Shown one piece after another: positions 8,958 to 17,644 of a stretch of 64,000 nucleotides of DNA. This DNA comes from Streptomyces albiflavescens (GTDB lineage: Bacteria; Actinomycetota; Actinomycetes; Streptomycetales; Streptomycetaceae): the NCBI RefSeq assembly GCF_014645835.1, contig NZ_BMMM01000005.1, forward strand, positions 157,473 through 221,472. Direction: 5' to 3'. The translations under genes were made by a program, and so were the position numbers. Below the pieces are notes generated by a model that was given only the letters and a program-made list of their open reading frames with translations, was not told the origin of the DNA and made no database searches. Positions within the stretch are counted from its first letter, which is position 1, and each line of letters opens with the position of its first letter.

Positions 8958-9593
8958 ATGACAGGACGCGGTGTGGGGCGCAGGATAGGCGCGGTCTCGG
9001 CGGTTGTGGCGCTGGGCATCGGGGGGACGGTCACCGCGGCCGGGTCCGCCGCCGCGGTCCCGGTCCAGGCGGCGGCGAGCACGACGGCGGCGCAGGGCGT
9101 CGACTACGCCACCTGGCAGCGCGACGTCCGGGCTGTCATCGACCAGGCGCTGCCCTACGTCGAACAGCGCACCGCGCACGCCGACGGACAGAAGCTCGCC
9201 CTCGTCTTCGACATCGACAACACCACGCTGGAGACGGACTTCCACCCCTGGTACGAGCTCCCCACCCCGGCGGTCAAGGCCTCTCTGGAACTCGCGCGCT
9301 ACGCGCACTCCCGGGGTGTCGACATCTTCTTCGTCACCGCACGCCCGGGCATCATCGCCAGCGAGACCAAGTGGAACCTGAAGACCGTCGGCTACCCGGT
9401 CTCGGGCCTGTACGTGCGTGATCTGCCGGACCTCTTCGACGAGGTCAGCGCCTACAAGACCAGCAAGCGGGCGCAGATCGAATCCCTGGGCTACACGATC
9501 ATCGCCAATGTCGGCAACAACACCACCGACCTCGTCGGAGGCCACGCCGAGCGGACCTTCAAGCTGCCCGACTACGACGGCCAGTTGTCCTGA
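8958..9593 (+). CDS. secreted HAD-superfamily acid phosphatase (class B-like)
   Basis: The 211-residue protein has a signal peptide (MTGRGVGRRIGAVSAVVALGIGG ending near AAAVPVQA) and a HAD fold. Motif I is VFDIDNTTLE, motif II lies near FFVTARP, and the C-terminal motif is IANVGNNTTDL. It should hydrolyse phosphate monoesters outside the cell. The ATG at 8958 is chosen because it opens the signal peptide and follows GAAGGGGA. Confidence 0.82.
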   Translation: MTGRGVGRRIGAVSAVVALGIGGTVTAAGSAAAVPVQAAASTTAAQGVDYATWQRDVRAVIDQALPYVEQRTAHADGQKLALVFDIDNTTLETDFHPWYELPTPAVKASLELARYAHSRGVDIFFVTARPGIIASETKWNLKTVGYPVSGLYVRDLPDLFDEVSAYKTSKRAQIESLGYTIIANVGNNTTDLVGGHAERTFKLPDYDGQLS

Positions 9594-9646
9594 GCCGGGT
9601 GGCCGGGTGCCTGGGGCTCCCGGACCCGGCCACTTAGACTTCCGCC

Positions 9647-10036
9647 ATGGACGAGGCCTCGCTGGACACGCTCGGTTCGGGCAAGTACCTGCTGATCACC
9701 AGCTACCGCAAGAACGGCACGGGAGTCGCGACTCCGGTGTGGGTGATCCGCGACGGCACGGCGCTCGGCGCCTGGACCGCCGCGGACACCTGGAAGGTGA
9801 AGCGGATCCGCAACCGGGCGGACGTCCTGGTCGGCCCCTGCGACATGCGGGGCAAGCCGACCGGTGACCAGATCCCCGCCACTGCCGAGATCGTCGACGC
9901 AGCCGCGACCGCCCGCTACCGGCAGCTCATCGCGCGCAAGTACGGTCTCATCGGCCGCCTCACCCTCTTCGGCAGTCGCCTGCGACGCGGTGAGCGCGGC
10001 ACGGTGGGGATCCGTATCACCGTTCTTGGAGACTGA
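9647..10036 (+). CDS. PPOX-class F420-dependent oxidoreductase-like protein
   Basis: A 129-residue split-barrel flavin/F420-binding protein. SGKYLLITSYRKNGTGVATPVWV is the conserved N-terminal strand pair, and it ends VGIRITVLGD. Relatives reduce small molecules with F420H2 or bind FMN. It lies 53 bases after the phosphatase gene and ahead of an aldo/keto reductase remnant. The substrate is unknown. Confidence 0.82.
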   Translation: MDEASLDTLGSGKYLLITSYRKNGTGVATPVWVIRDGTALGAWTAADTWKVKRIRNRADVLVGPCDMRGKPTGDQIPATAEIVDAAATARYRQLIARKYGLIGRLTLFGSRLRRGERGTVGIRITVLGD

Positions 10037-10269
10037 GCGGGCGTAAGTCCTGGTGCCAGGACTGCTGATCAGCAGCGTGCCCCGAACGGTGTTGGACACG
10101 CCGGTCGGTCGCCCGCTTTCGCTCCACTGCCGGGCGGCACGCATCTGGTGTGGGGTCCGGGCGGGTGGGGGCGGGTTTCCTCACGCCCGTCGGGCCTCCG
10201 CTCGGGCCTGGGCGGTCCGATGCCCGTATCCATCGCTCTGGTGGGTACAGGGCGGTGCCGTCCGTCACC

Positions 10270-10470
10270 GGATCCCCACGGCTCCCGGCGGCACCCTCAG
10301 GCTCCCGGACGACCTCGCCCTCGGCCGCATGGGCTACGGAGCCATGCGACTGGCCGGACCCCGGCGTGCCCCCGAAGGATCGCGACGAGGTCCTGGCGTT
10401 GCTGCGCGACGCGGAGGACCTCGGCATCACGCGCATCGACACCAGCGAGGCAACGGTGATGGATGGGGGC
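10270..10470 (+). pseudogene. aldo/keto reductase remnant
   Basis: Two reading frames together give the start of an aldo/keto reductase: LRLPDDLALGRMGYGAMRLAGP in one frame and PPKDRDEVLALLRDAEDLGITRIDTSEA in another, with a frameshift near 10360. The active-site Tyr and Lys regions are missing. From 10471 to 10861 I see no further gene, only a low-coding stretch before the secreted HNH-like gene. Confidence 0.7.
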
Positions 10471-10861
10471 GAGTCGGCCGTGCGCCTGCCGCGCACGGCA
10501 CGCGCCCCGGTTCTTTCGCGCACGGAGCACCGTTGGCTCCCGGTCAGCGGGCAGCCGCAGGGTGGCCGGCGCTTGATCGCCTCCTGGCGGTCCGCTGACG
10601 GCTCTCCCATATAGGGGGCGGGAGTTGAGGACGACATGACGCTCCCCGTCCGCTGAGCAGTCGCGCTCCCGCGAAGGTCATCGGTTCCTCAACAACCAAG
10701 CCCAGGCCATGAGTTCACATGCGGCTGCCAGGGCATGGACAAATGTTCCATCAAGCGTCTCCCGGTCCAGTCAAAGGGTCTACCCGCATAGAAGCCCTCG
10801 ATGCTGTCATGCGCACGACCGCTCGGAATTCTGCCGGGCACCACATCGGGAGACCCCCACG

Positions 10862-11386
10862 ATGTCCCGCATATCCCGTCCCCTCGTCACCACTCTGTCC
10901 GCGCTGACCCTCGCCGCCGCAGGGCTCACCGTCACCGCGGGTACGGCGCATGCCGCCACCTGCAGCCAGGACTACCTTCCCCTGCCCGACCCCAGCTGCC
11001 AGCCCGGTGACCTCAACCCGGACGTCACCCAGGACACCATCGACTCCACGATCTGCGTCTCCGGCTGGACCGCGACCGTGCGACCCTCCAGCTCGTACAC
11101 CACGGCCCTGAAGAAGAAGCAGATCGTCGAGTACGGCTACGCCGACACCTCCACCTCCGACTACGAGGAAGACCACTTCGTTCCGCTCGAACTCGGCGGC
11201 GCCCCCAAGAGCGAACTCAACCTCTGGCCCGAGCCCCAGTACGGCACGAAGACCGCGGCCAACAAGGACACGGTCGAGAACAAGCTCAAGAAGGCCGTCT
11301 GCGCCGGCACCGTCACGCTCGACGACGCCCAGGACGCGATCATCACCGACTGGACGACCGCTCTCTCCAGCCTCGGCCTCAGCTGA
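10862..11386 (+). CDS. small secreted protein with HNH-like motif
   Basis: The 174-residue protein has a signal peptide (MSRISRPLVTTLSALTLAAAG...AHA). The mature part contains YEEDHFVPLELGGAP and LNLWPEP, which resemble the DH-hydrophobic-LGG core of HNH nucleases. Four Cys residues suggest disulfides. It may be a secreted nuclease; the motif is short and the activity is inferred. The ATG at 10862 is preceded by GGGAG and opens the signal peptide. A strong terminator follows. Confidence 0.75.
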   Translation: MSRISRPLVTTLSALTLAAAGLTVTAGTAHAATCSQDYLPLPDPSCQPGDLNPDVTQDTIDSTICVSGWTATVRPSSSYTTALKKKQIVEYGYADTSTSDYEEDHFVPLELGGAPKSELNLWPEPQYGTKTAANKDTVENKLKKAVCAGTVTLDDAQDAIITDWTTALSSLGLS

Positions 11387-11429
11387 CGTTCCGAACGAAG
11401 CGCGACGTGGGCAACTGCCCCGGGCGCCC

Positions 11430-11471
11430 AGCCGGACCCGATCCACTCCGTGGGTCGGGTCCGGCTCTTTT
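11430..11471 (+). terminator. rho-independent terminator
   Basis: AGCCGGACCCGA and TCGGGTCCGGCT form a perfect 12-bp stem followed by CTTTT, 43 bases after the HNH-like gene. Confidence 0.85.
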
Positions 11472-11536
11472 GTGGTCATCGGCTGTGCCCGGTAAGGGAG
11501 TTGGCTGGATGTGGTCTGTGCGAAGCGTTGACTAGA

Positions 11537-11544
11537 AAGCGCTT
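11537..11544. promoter_or_regulatory. LacI/GalR-type operator core AAGCGCTT
   Basis: The palindrome AAGCGCTT has the central CG typical of LacI-family operators. It lies just after TTGACT (11529-11534, a possible -35) and about 210 bases upstream of the pectate lyase start. This suggests sugar- or pectin-responsive repression. Confidence 0.5.
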
Positions 11545-11754
11545 GCCCCTTACGTTTCCCGTTCAGCAGCGTGACTCGCGTGTGACATCTCGTATACGAG
11601 ACACCAGAACTCCGAGCCGCACCACCTGGGCAAGCAGTCGCACCAGGGCCATGAATCCCACATGCGAGTTGCTGCCGCGCGCCGCATGTTGTTCAGCATG
11701 AAGTCCAGAGTTCGAGTACATGACCCACGGACGCTCCCGAAGGGACACACCCGC

Positions 11755-12735
11755 ATGCGTACTCGCCCCCCACAAAGGCACACCCGCCTCCTGGCCCTGA
11801 CGGCGGCGGCGACAGCCGCCCTGGCCCTCACCACCGTGCTCGTCCTGCCGCAGTCCGCGGGAGCCGCCGAGTCCTCCCCGGTCGGTTTCGGCGCCGGGAC
11901 CACCGGCGGCGGCAGCGCGACCACCGTCACCGTCAGCACCCTCGACGCCTTCAAGACGGCCGTCACCGGCAACGCGGCCAAGGTGGTCAAGGTCAACGGC
12001 CTGATCTCGCTCAGCGGTCAGGTCGACATCGGCTCCAACACCACGGTCCTGGGCGTCGGTTCGTCGTCCGGGTTCACCGGCGGCGGGCTGCGCCTGAAGA
12101 AGGTGACCAATGTCGTCGTCCGCAACCTGAACATCAGCAAGCCGGTCGCGCCGGCCGACGGCATCACCGTCCAGGCGTCGACGAAGGTGTGGATCGACCA
12201 CAACGCGTTCTCGGCGGACCGCGACCACGACAAGGACTACTACGACGGTCTGCTCGACATCAATCACGGCTCCGACTACGTCACCGTGTCCTGGAACACC
12301 TTCAAGGACCACTACAAGGGCTCACTCGTCGGGCACAGCGACAACAACGCGAGTGAGGACACCGGGCATCTGCGAGTGACGTACCACCACAACTACTTCA
12401 GCAACGTCTACTCGCGCATCCCCAGCCTGCGCTTCGGCACCGGCCACTTCTACGACAACTACGTCGCCGGAGCAGAGACGGCCGTCCACTCGCGCATGGG
12501 TGCCCAGATGCTCGTCGAGAACAACGTCTTCCGTTCCACGAAGGTCGCCGTCACCACGAACCGGGACAGCGACGTGGACGGTTACGCCAACCTGCGCGGC
12601 AACGATCTGGGCGGGGCCGCCACCGAGATCTCGCAGGTCGGCAGCTTCACCACCCCGCCCTACAGCTACACCGCCGAGCCGGCCTCGACTGTCGTCGCCT
12701 CGGTGACGTCCGGCGCGGGCGCCGGGAAGCTCTGA
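11755..12735 (+). CDS. pectate lyase, polysaccharide lyase family 1
   Basis: The 326-residue secreted enzyme cleaves polygalacturonate by beta-elimination. It has a signal peptide (MRTRPPQRHTRLLALTAAAT... to AGAAES) and a parallel beta-helix with the PL1 motifs VWIDHNAF, LLDINHGSDYVTVSWNTF and SRIPSLRFG. The conserved Arg and Asp residues for Ca2+ and catalysis lie in these motifs. I chose the ATG at 11755 (after GAAGGGA) because it opens a normal signal peptide; in-frame ATGs upstream would give an odd N-terminus. A PL3 enzyme follows 31 bases later. Confidence 0.9.
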   Translation: MRTRPPQRHTRLLALTAAATAALALTTVLVLPQSAGAAESSPVGFGAGTTGGGSATTVTVSTLDAFKTAVTGNAAKVVKVNGLISLSGQVDIGSNTTVLGVGSSSGFTGGGLRLKKVTNVVVRNLNISKPVAPADGITVQASTKVWIDHNAFSADRDHDKDYYDGLLDINHGSDYVTVSWNTFKDHYKGSLVGHSDNNASEDTGHLRVTYHHNYFSNVYSRIPSLRFGTGHFYDNYVAGAETAVHSRMGAQMLVENNVFRSTKVAVTTNRDSDVDGYANLRGNDLGGAATEISQVGSFTTPPYSYTAEPASTVVASVTSGAGAGKL

Positions 12736-12766
12736 CCACCCCCCACCTGGAAGAAGGCATCGGGAC

Positions 12767-13573
12767 ATGACTTCACCGGTACGTCCGCGCGCCCGTCGGC
12801 GCGCGCTCACCGGCACATTGACCGCACTCGGCCTCTCGGCCGCCATGATCATGACGGATGGCGCCCTGTCTCCGGCGAATGCTGCCACCTGGCCCACGGC
12901 GAACGGCAGCCAGGCGGTCTCCTCCACCATCTCGGTCTCCGGCACCAAGGACTACGGGATGAAGCGCCTCTACGGAACCGGTGACCTGGGCAGCGGTAGC
13001 CAGGACGAGGACCAGGGGCCGATCCTGGAACTGGCCGCGGGCACCGTTCTGAAGAACGTCATCATCGGTTCTCCCGCCGCGGACGGCATCCACTGTCTGG
13101 GCAGCTGCACGCTGCAGAACGTCTGGTGGGAGGACGTCGGTGAGGACGCGGCGACGTTCCTGGGCTCCTCGTCGTCCAACGTGTACACCGTCTCCGGCGG
13201 TGGCGCGAAGGAAGCCGGCGACAAAGTGTTCCAGTTCAACGGCGCCGGAACGCTGAACGTCTCGAACTTCGCGGTGCAGAACTTCGGCACCTTCGTCCGC
13301 TCATGCGGCAACTGCAAGACGCAGTACAAGCGGACGATCAACCTCAACACGATCGAGGCGACCTACAAGGGAAGCCGGATCGTCGGCATCAACACCAACT
13401 ACGGCGACAGCGCGACCCTGAAGGCCATCAAGATCGTCGGAGACACCAGCAAGAAGATCATCCCCTGCCAGAAGTACATCGGCAACAACACCGGTGCGGA
13501 GCCGACCAAGAACGGCACCGGCCCTGACAGCACGTACTGCAAGTACGCGACCTCCGACATCACCTACGGCTGA
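12767..13573 (+). CDS. pectate lyase, polysaccharide lyase family 3
   Basis: The 268-residue secreted enzyme has an Arg-rich signal peptide ending near SPANA. Typical PL3 segments follow: DQGPILELAAGTVLKNVIIG, ADGIHCLGSCTLQNVWWEDVGEDA and NFAVQNFGTFVRSCGNC. Multiple Cys fit the family. It probably acts with the PL1 enzyme on pectate and is cotranscribed with it. Confidence 0.9.
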   Translation: MTSPVRPRARRRALTGTLTALGLSAAMIMTDGALSPANAATWPTANGSQAVSSTISVSGTKDYGMKRLYGTGDLGSGSQDEDQGPILELAAGTVLKNVIIGSPAADGIHCLGSCTLQNVWWEDVGEDAATFLGSSSSNVYTVSGGGAKEAGDKVFQFNGAGTLNVSNFAVQNFGTFVRSCGNCKTQYKRTINLNTIEATYKGSRIVGINTNYGDSATLKAIKIVGDTSKKIIPCQKYIGNNTGAEPTKNGTGPDSTYCKYATSDITYG

Positions 13574-13587
13574 CGGTTCTTCCCCAG

Positions 13588-13629
13588 CGGCTGAACGGAC
13601 CGGCCCCCCACGCCGGTTCGTTCAGCCGC
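13588..13629 (+). terminator. hairpin terminator after the pectate lyase pair
   Basis: GCGGCTGAACGGACCGGC pairs with GCCGGTTCGTTCAGCCGC almost perfectly, 15 bases after the PL3 stop. No T-run follows, as is common in actinomycetes. Confidence 0.65.
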
Positions 13630-13758
13630 ATGCCGGTTTCGGACGGGGCACCTCGGTGAGGTGGCGACGCGCGCGACGGCAGGTCTGTCGGCCAGGGGAA
13701 AGCCAAGGGAGCCCCGATACCCGTCATCGGCCTGCCGATGCGAGGGCAGGGCTACCGG

Positions 13759-13805
13759 GATTCATTCGCAGTGCGCCGGCGTTCACGCCGGTGGTGAAGC
13801 GAATC
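13759..13805 (+). repeat. imperfect hairpin upstream of tnpB, possible left-end structure
   Basis: GATTCATTCGC...GCCGGCG pairs with CGCCGG...GAAGCGAATC around a short loop. It lies upstream of the tnpB gene and may be part of the left end of the IS200/IS605-type element, but the exact left boundary is not visible. Confidence 0.35.
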
Positions 13806-13903
13806 TGGATGTGGCGACGCGGAGCGTCGCCGCATCGTTGCGGCGGAGCTGGATTCAGCTGATGCGCGGCGGGTTGTCAGTGGCTGGTGTTAGCGTCCGG
13901 GTC

Positions 13904-15127
13904 GTGTGGCTTCGGTATGCCTTCCGCCTCGACCCGACATCGGGTCAGCGCCTCGCGCTGGCCCGGGCGTTCGGGTGCGCGCGGGTGGTGTACAACGACG
14001 CGATCGCAGCACGGGAGCGGGCGCGGGCGGCGGGGGAGGCGTTTGTCACCTCGGCGGTGCTGTCGAAGACGCTGGTCACCGAGGCGAAGAAGACCCGTGA
14101 GCGGCACTGGCTGGGCGAGGTGTCGGCGGTGGTGCTGCAGCAGTCGCTGCGGGACGTGGAGACCGCCTACCGCAACTTCTTCGCCTCCCTCAAAGGGGAG
14201 CGCACGGGGCCGAAGGTGGGTGCGCCGAGGTTCAAGTCGCGCAAGGATGCCCGTCAGTCGATCCGGTTCACCGCGAACGCCCGCTGGAAGATCACTGAGG
14301 TCGGGCGACTGCTGCTGCCGAAGATCGGTGAGGTGCGGGTGCGATGGTCGCGTGTCCTGCCCTCAGTCCCCTCCAGCGTCACCGTGATCCGTGACGCGGC
14401 GGGCCGGTACTTCGCCTCCTTCGTCATCGACACCGACCCGGCCGTGGATCTGGAGCGGATGCCCCACGCCGGCCAGAGCATCGGCATCGACCTCGGGCTG
14501 GCCCACTTCGCCGTGCTGTCCGACGGCACGAAGATCGACAGTCCCCGGTTTCTGCGCCGGGCGGAGAAGAAGCTGAAGAAGGCTCAGCGGGAGCTGTCCC
14601 GCAAACAGAACGGATCGAACAACCGCAACAAGGCCCGTCTGAAGGTGGCCCGCGCGCACGCGCAGGTGGCCGACGCGCGCCGCGAATTCCATCACCAGCT
14701 CTCCACGAAGCTGATCCGCGAGAACCAAGCGGTCGCCGTGGAAGACCTGGCAGTGAAAGGGCTCGCGCGCACCCAACTGGCCAAGTCGATCCATGACGCG
14801 GGCTGGTCCCAGTTCGTGAACATGCTCGCCTACAAGGCCACCCGGTACGGCCGCACCTTCATCAAGATCGGACGATTCGAGCCCACCAGCCAGGTGTGCT
14901 CCGCCTGCGGGCACCACGACGGGCCCAAACCCCTCGACGTGCGGGAATGGACCTGCACCGCCTGCGGCACAGTCCACGACCGCGACCACAACGCCGCGAA
15001 GAATGTGAAGCAGGCCGCCGGACTGGCGGTTGCAGCCTGTGGAGCGCCGGTAAGACCAGAACCCGTTCTGGCACAGCGCGACGAAGCAGGAAGCCACGGA
15101 AGCCCGCCCGATGCCCGTGCCGCGTAG
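13904..15127 (+). CDS. tnpB: TnpB, IS200/IS605-type RNA-guided nuclease (intact)
   Basis: The 407-residue protein is full length. It has an N-terminal OrfB-type domain (WLRYAFRLDPTSGQRLAL). The three RuvC acidic sites are in GIDLGLAHFAVLSDG (Asp), AVEDLAVKGL (Glu) and DRDHNAAKN (Asp), and there is a zinc ribbon (CSAC...CTAC). TnpB proteins are guided by an RNA made from the element's right end. I take the GTG at 13904 as start by alignment to the family; an ATG at 13862 is possible. There is no tnpA, so it needs a Y1 transposase in trans. Its right end abuts a truncated gene. Confidence 0.88.
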   Translation: MWLRYAFRLDPTSGQRLALARAFGCARVVYNDAIAARERARAAGEAFVTSAVLSKTLVTEAKKTRERHWLGEVSAVVLQQSLRDVETAYRNFFASLKGERTGPKVGAPRFKSRKDARQSIRFTANARWKITEVGRLLLPKIGEVRVRWSRVLPSVPSSVTVIRDAAGRYFASFVIDTDPAVDLERMPHAGQSIGIDLGLAHFAVLSDGTKIDSPRFLRRAEKKLKKAQRELSRKQNGSNNRNKARLKVARAHAQVADARREFHHQLSTKLIRENQAVAVEDLAVKGLARTQLAKSIHDAGWSQFVNMLAYKATRYGRTFIKIGRFEPTSQVCSACGHHDGPKPLDVREWTCTACGTVHDRDHNAAKNVKQAAGLAVAACGAPVRPEPVLAQRDEAGSHGSPPDARAA

Positions 15128-15187
15128 CGGCACAGCACCGAGCGAGCAGGCCAGAATCTCCCTCCTTCAGGAGGGAGAGCAAGTCAA
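15128..15187 (+). mobile_element. right end of the tnpB element with terminal hairpin
   Basis: CTCCCTCC-TTCA-GGAGGGAG at about 15160-15179 is a perfect terminal hairpin followed by AGCAAGTCAA, the usual form of an IS605 right end. Coding sequence of another gene resumes at 15188. The guide-RNA scaffold of TnpB would be expected to overlap this region and the end of tnpB. Confidence 0.7.
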
Positions 15188-15814
15188 TTCGCCACCGGAC
15201 CGCTCCGGCACGGGCTGAGTCAGGGCACTCGCACCACCATGCGCGACGGCCTGGCCCTGCCTTCCGCACGGTGGAAGCAGCACCGACTGGTCGAAGAACG
15301 CACCGCGGCGCACATCCGCCCCTTCACCGTCCAAGACCGCCAAAAGAATGCTTTCCTCGTCTCCGGCACCGAGGTCCTCTTCCTTCCCGAGGCCTTCCCC
15401 CGGCTCGAGGGCGTCACCGTCTACAACGGCTGGTTCCCGGCGCTCAGCCGCCCCGCCACTGTGCTGTCCGCGCTCGCCGGCGCCGCGGCACACCATCCCG
15501 GCGGCCGCCGGCTGATCGACACCCTGACCCGTCCCTTCATCGGGCCACCCGGCGGACCGGACACCGCGGAACGCGCAAGGTCCCGCACCTACGTCGTCGC
15601 TGCGGCCTCTGGCGCCCCAGGTGGTTCTCCGCTCGCCGAAGTCCGCCTCGAAGGCCCCAGCATCTACAACCTCACCGGCGAACTCATGGCCTTCGCCGCC
15701 GACCAACTCGCCACCGGAGCCGGCTTCACCCCCGGGGTCGTCTCCCCCGCCGACGCCTTCGGCCTCGACACACTGCGCCAGGGCTGTGCCCGCATCGGAC
15801 TCACACCCGTCTGA
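15188..15814 (+). pseudogene. saccharopine dehydrogenase-like protein, C-terminal fragment
   Basis: The frame is open from the exact right end of the tnpB element (first codons TTC GCC ACC) through LSQGTRTTMRDG and ends VSPADAFGLDTLRQGCARIGL, as in NADP-binding saccharopine-dehydrogenase-like oxidoreductases. The N-terminal Rossmann half is absent and is not found on the left of the element, so insertion was followed by deletion. The ATG at 15239 is internal. Confidence 0.65.
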
Positions 15815-16248
15815 TCCAGCGCCCGTACACGGCACCCCACCTGGGGTGATGCGACAGCGCACGACGCCGTCACGAACCAAAGAGAACGTCGCTGCCCCGC
15901 GCCTCCGGCCAAAGCGCCGCCCCCGGGCGGTGTTACGCACTTTCGGGTGTGCAGAAGGCAGATGGCGGGGCGGCGCGGGCCGTCGAGGGGTGGGGGGTGG
16001 CCAGTGCTGGAGCGGCCGGGGGGAGGTGCCGGTGTGCCGGCGCGGTGCGTTCACTACATATATGGACGTTACAACCGACAGTGACGGAAATGTGGACAAT
16101 TCGTAACACCCTTCACGCCTCGCTCACATTCACAGGAGGGGGCGGCAGATTGCGGGCACTCGGCCACCGGGCCGGGACCCGCACCCACCGGACCCGCGGC
16201 ATTCACGTGCCGGAACACGGGTCTGCCGCAACGAAACGAGGGGCAACC
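15815..16248. other. intergenic region, 434 bases
   Basis: No gene is supported here. It includes a lower-GC stretch (16050-16110, ACTACATATATGGACG...) that could hold the promoter of the lamin-tail gene. Confidence 0.5.
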
Positions 16249-16830
16249 TTGTCCGCTTCCCTGTCTGTCACCGCCCGCCGCGCGGCCGCTGCCGCCCTGG
16301 CGGCCGGCGCCCTGGTCGGCGCCGGTGCCGCGTCGGCCGCCGCCGACAACGGCGCGCACCGGTACGGCCCGTACGTGGAGATCAGCAGCGTGCAGTACAA
16401 CTCCCCGGGCCACGACAACCGCAGCATCCGTTCCCTGAACAGGGAGTGGGTCGACGTCACCAACACCTCCCGCCGCAGCGTGAACCTCGACGGCTGGACG
16501 CTGTCCGGCGAGGACGGCCACACCTACACCTTCCACCACTACCGTCTGGAGGGCCGCGCAACCGTCCGTATCCACACCGGCATCGGCCGCGACAGCGACC
16601 GCGACCTCTACCAGGACCGCTACGACTACGTGTGGGACAACTACTCCGACACCGCCACCCTCCGCAACGACCGCGGCCGCGTCATCGACACCGCCTCCTG
16701 GGGCGACGAGCGCCGCGACCACGACGGGCGCCGCAGCGGCGACTGGCGCGAGGACGGCCGCGACTGGCAGGACCGTCATGAGGGGCGCGAGGACCGTCGC
16801 GACTGGCAGGACCGTCACGAAGGGGCGTGA
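16249..16830 (+). CDS. secreted lamin-tail domain protein
   Basis: The 193-residue protein uses a TTG start at 16249, preceded by GAGGGG at 5 bases. The start opens a signal peptide (LSASLSVTARRAAAAALAAGA... to ASAAADN). The mature part is a lamin-tail (LTD) beta-sandwich: REWVDVTNTSRRSVNLDGWTL, TYTFHHYRL, TATLRNDRGRVIDTASWG. The C-terminus is a hydrophilic repeat of DGRDWQDRHEGR-like units. LTD domains bind surfaces or DNA or support nucleases; no catalytic domain is present. A perfect terminator follows. Confidence 0.8.
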   Translation: MSASLSVTARRAAAAALAAGALVGAGAASAAADNGAHRYGPYVEISSVQYNSPGHDNRSIRSLNREWVDVTNTSRRSVNLDGWTLSGEDGHTYTFHHYRLEGRATVRIHTGIGRDSDRDLYQDRYDYVWDNYSDTATLRNDRGRVIDTASWGDERRDHDGRRSGDWREDGRDWQDRHEGREDRRDWQDRHEGA

Positions 16831-16886
16831 GGGCGGCCGCCGCGGGCGGGCCGGGGCGGTGAACTAGCCACTGCCCGCGTCCGCGA

Positions 16887-16932
16887 GGGGCGTGCCCCGG
16901 GCCACCGCCCGGGGCACGCCCCCTTCTTTTCT
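16887..16932 (+). terminator. rho-independent terminator
   Basis: GGGGCGTGCCCCGGGC and GCCCGGGGCACGCCCC form a 16-bp perfect stem with a CACC loop, followed by CTTCTTTTCT. Confidence 0.9.
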
Positions 16933-17123
16933 GCGCCGGGCCGTGAGGACACGGCGTGCCGGACCCGGGCCGGACCGCGGACGGGACGGCGCGGGAGCCG
17001 CGGGAGTGGCGGGCGCCCTGATGTGCCCCGATGCCGGCCGGGTTCGCGGCGGCGTCCCGCGCAGCCGCCGTCCGGCACGAGCCGCTCCTCATCCGGCGGG
17101 CCGCCGTGCGGCAGGATGAGGCC

Positions 17124-17453
17124 ATGAGCGTAGTCAAGATCAACGTACTGGCCGTGCCCGCCGAGCAGCGGGAGACCCTGGAGAAGCGCTTCGCCTCCCG
17201 CGCCCATGCCGTGGAGAGCTCCGACGGGTTCGAGTGGTTCGAACTCCTGCGCCCCCTCGAAGGCACCGACAACTACCTCGTCTACACGCGCTGGCGTGAC
17301 GAGGACTCCTTCCAGGCCTGGATGGAGGGCCCCATGAAGGCGGCCCACCAGGGCGGTGACGCGCAGGGCGGCGAGCGTTCCAGGCCGGCGGCGAGCGGGT
17401 CCACGCTGTGGTCCTTCGAGGTCGTGCAGCAGGCGGCGCCGGCCCGCCCGTAG
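17124..17453 (+). CDS. antibiotic biosynthesis monooxygenase (ABM) domain protein
   Basis: The 109-residue protein has a ferredoxin-like ABM fold: VVKINVLAVPAEQRETLEKRFASR, DGFEWFELLRP and YLVYTRWRDEDSFQAWME. The sequence resembles heme-degrading HmoB/IsdG-like and quinol monooxygenase-like actinobacterial proteins, so the reaction is uncertain. It has no signal peptide. Confidence 0.8.
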   Translation: MSVVKINVLAVPAEQRETLEKRFASRAHAVESSDGFEWFELLRPLEGTDNYLVYTRWRDEDSFQAWMEGPMKAAHQGGDAQGGERSRPAASGSTLWSFEVVQQAAPARP

Positions 17454-17461
17454 AGCGGGTG

Positions 17462-17553
17462 CCCGGTGCCGCACCGGTGTGACGTACGCCGGTGCCGCAC
17501 CGGGGTGACGTACGCCGGTGCCGCACCGGGCGTGACGCGCGCCCGGTGCGGCA
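17462..17553. repeat. 26-bp tandem repeat closing with an inverted copy
   Basis: Three near-identical units of CCGGTGCCGCACCGG-nGTGACGTACG follow each other, and the end (GGTGCGGCACC) is inverted relative to the units. This allows several alternative hairpins downstream of the monooxygenase gene, possibly a terminator. Confidence 0.7.
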
Positions 17554-17644
17554 CCACGCTCCCACCAGCACATGAGCGCGCATGGCACCACCATGACCCA
17601 GGCCGGCCCCTTCGCCTTTCCCCGGCTCGGGGCGGCCATCCCAG

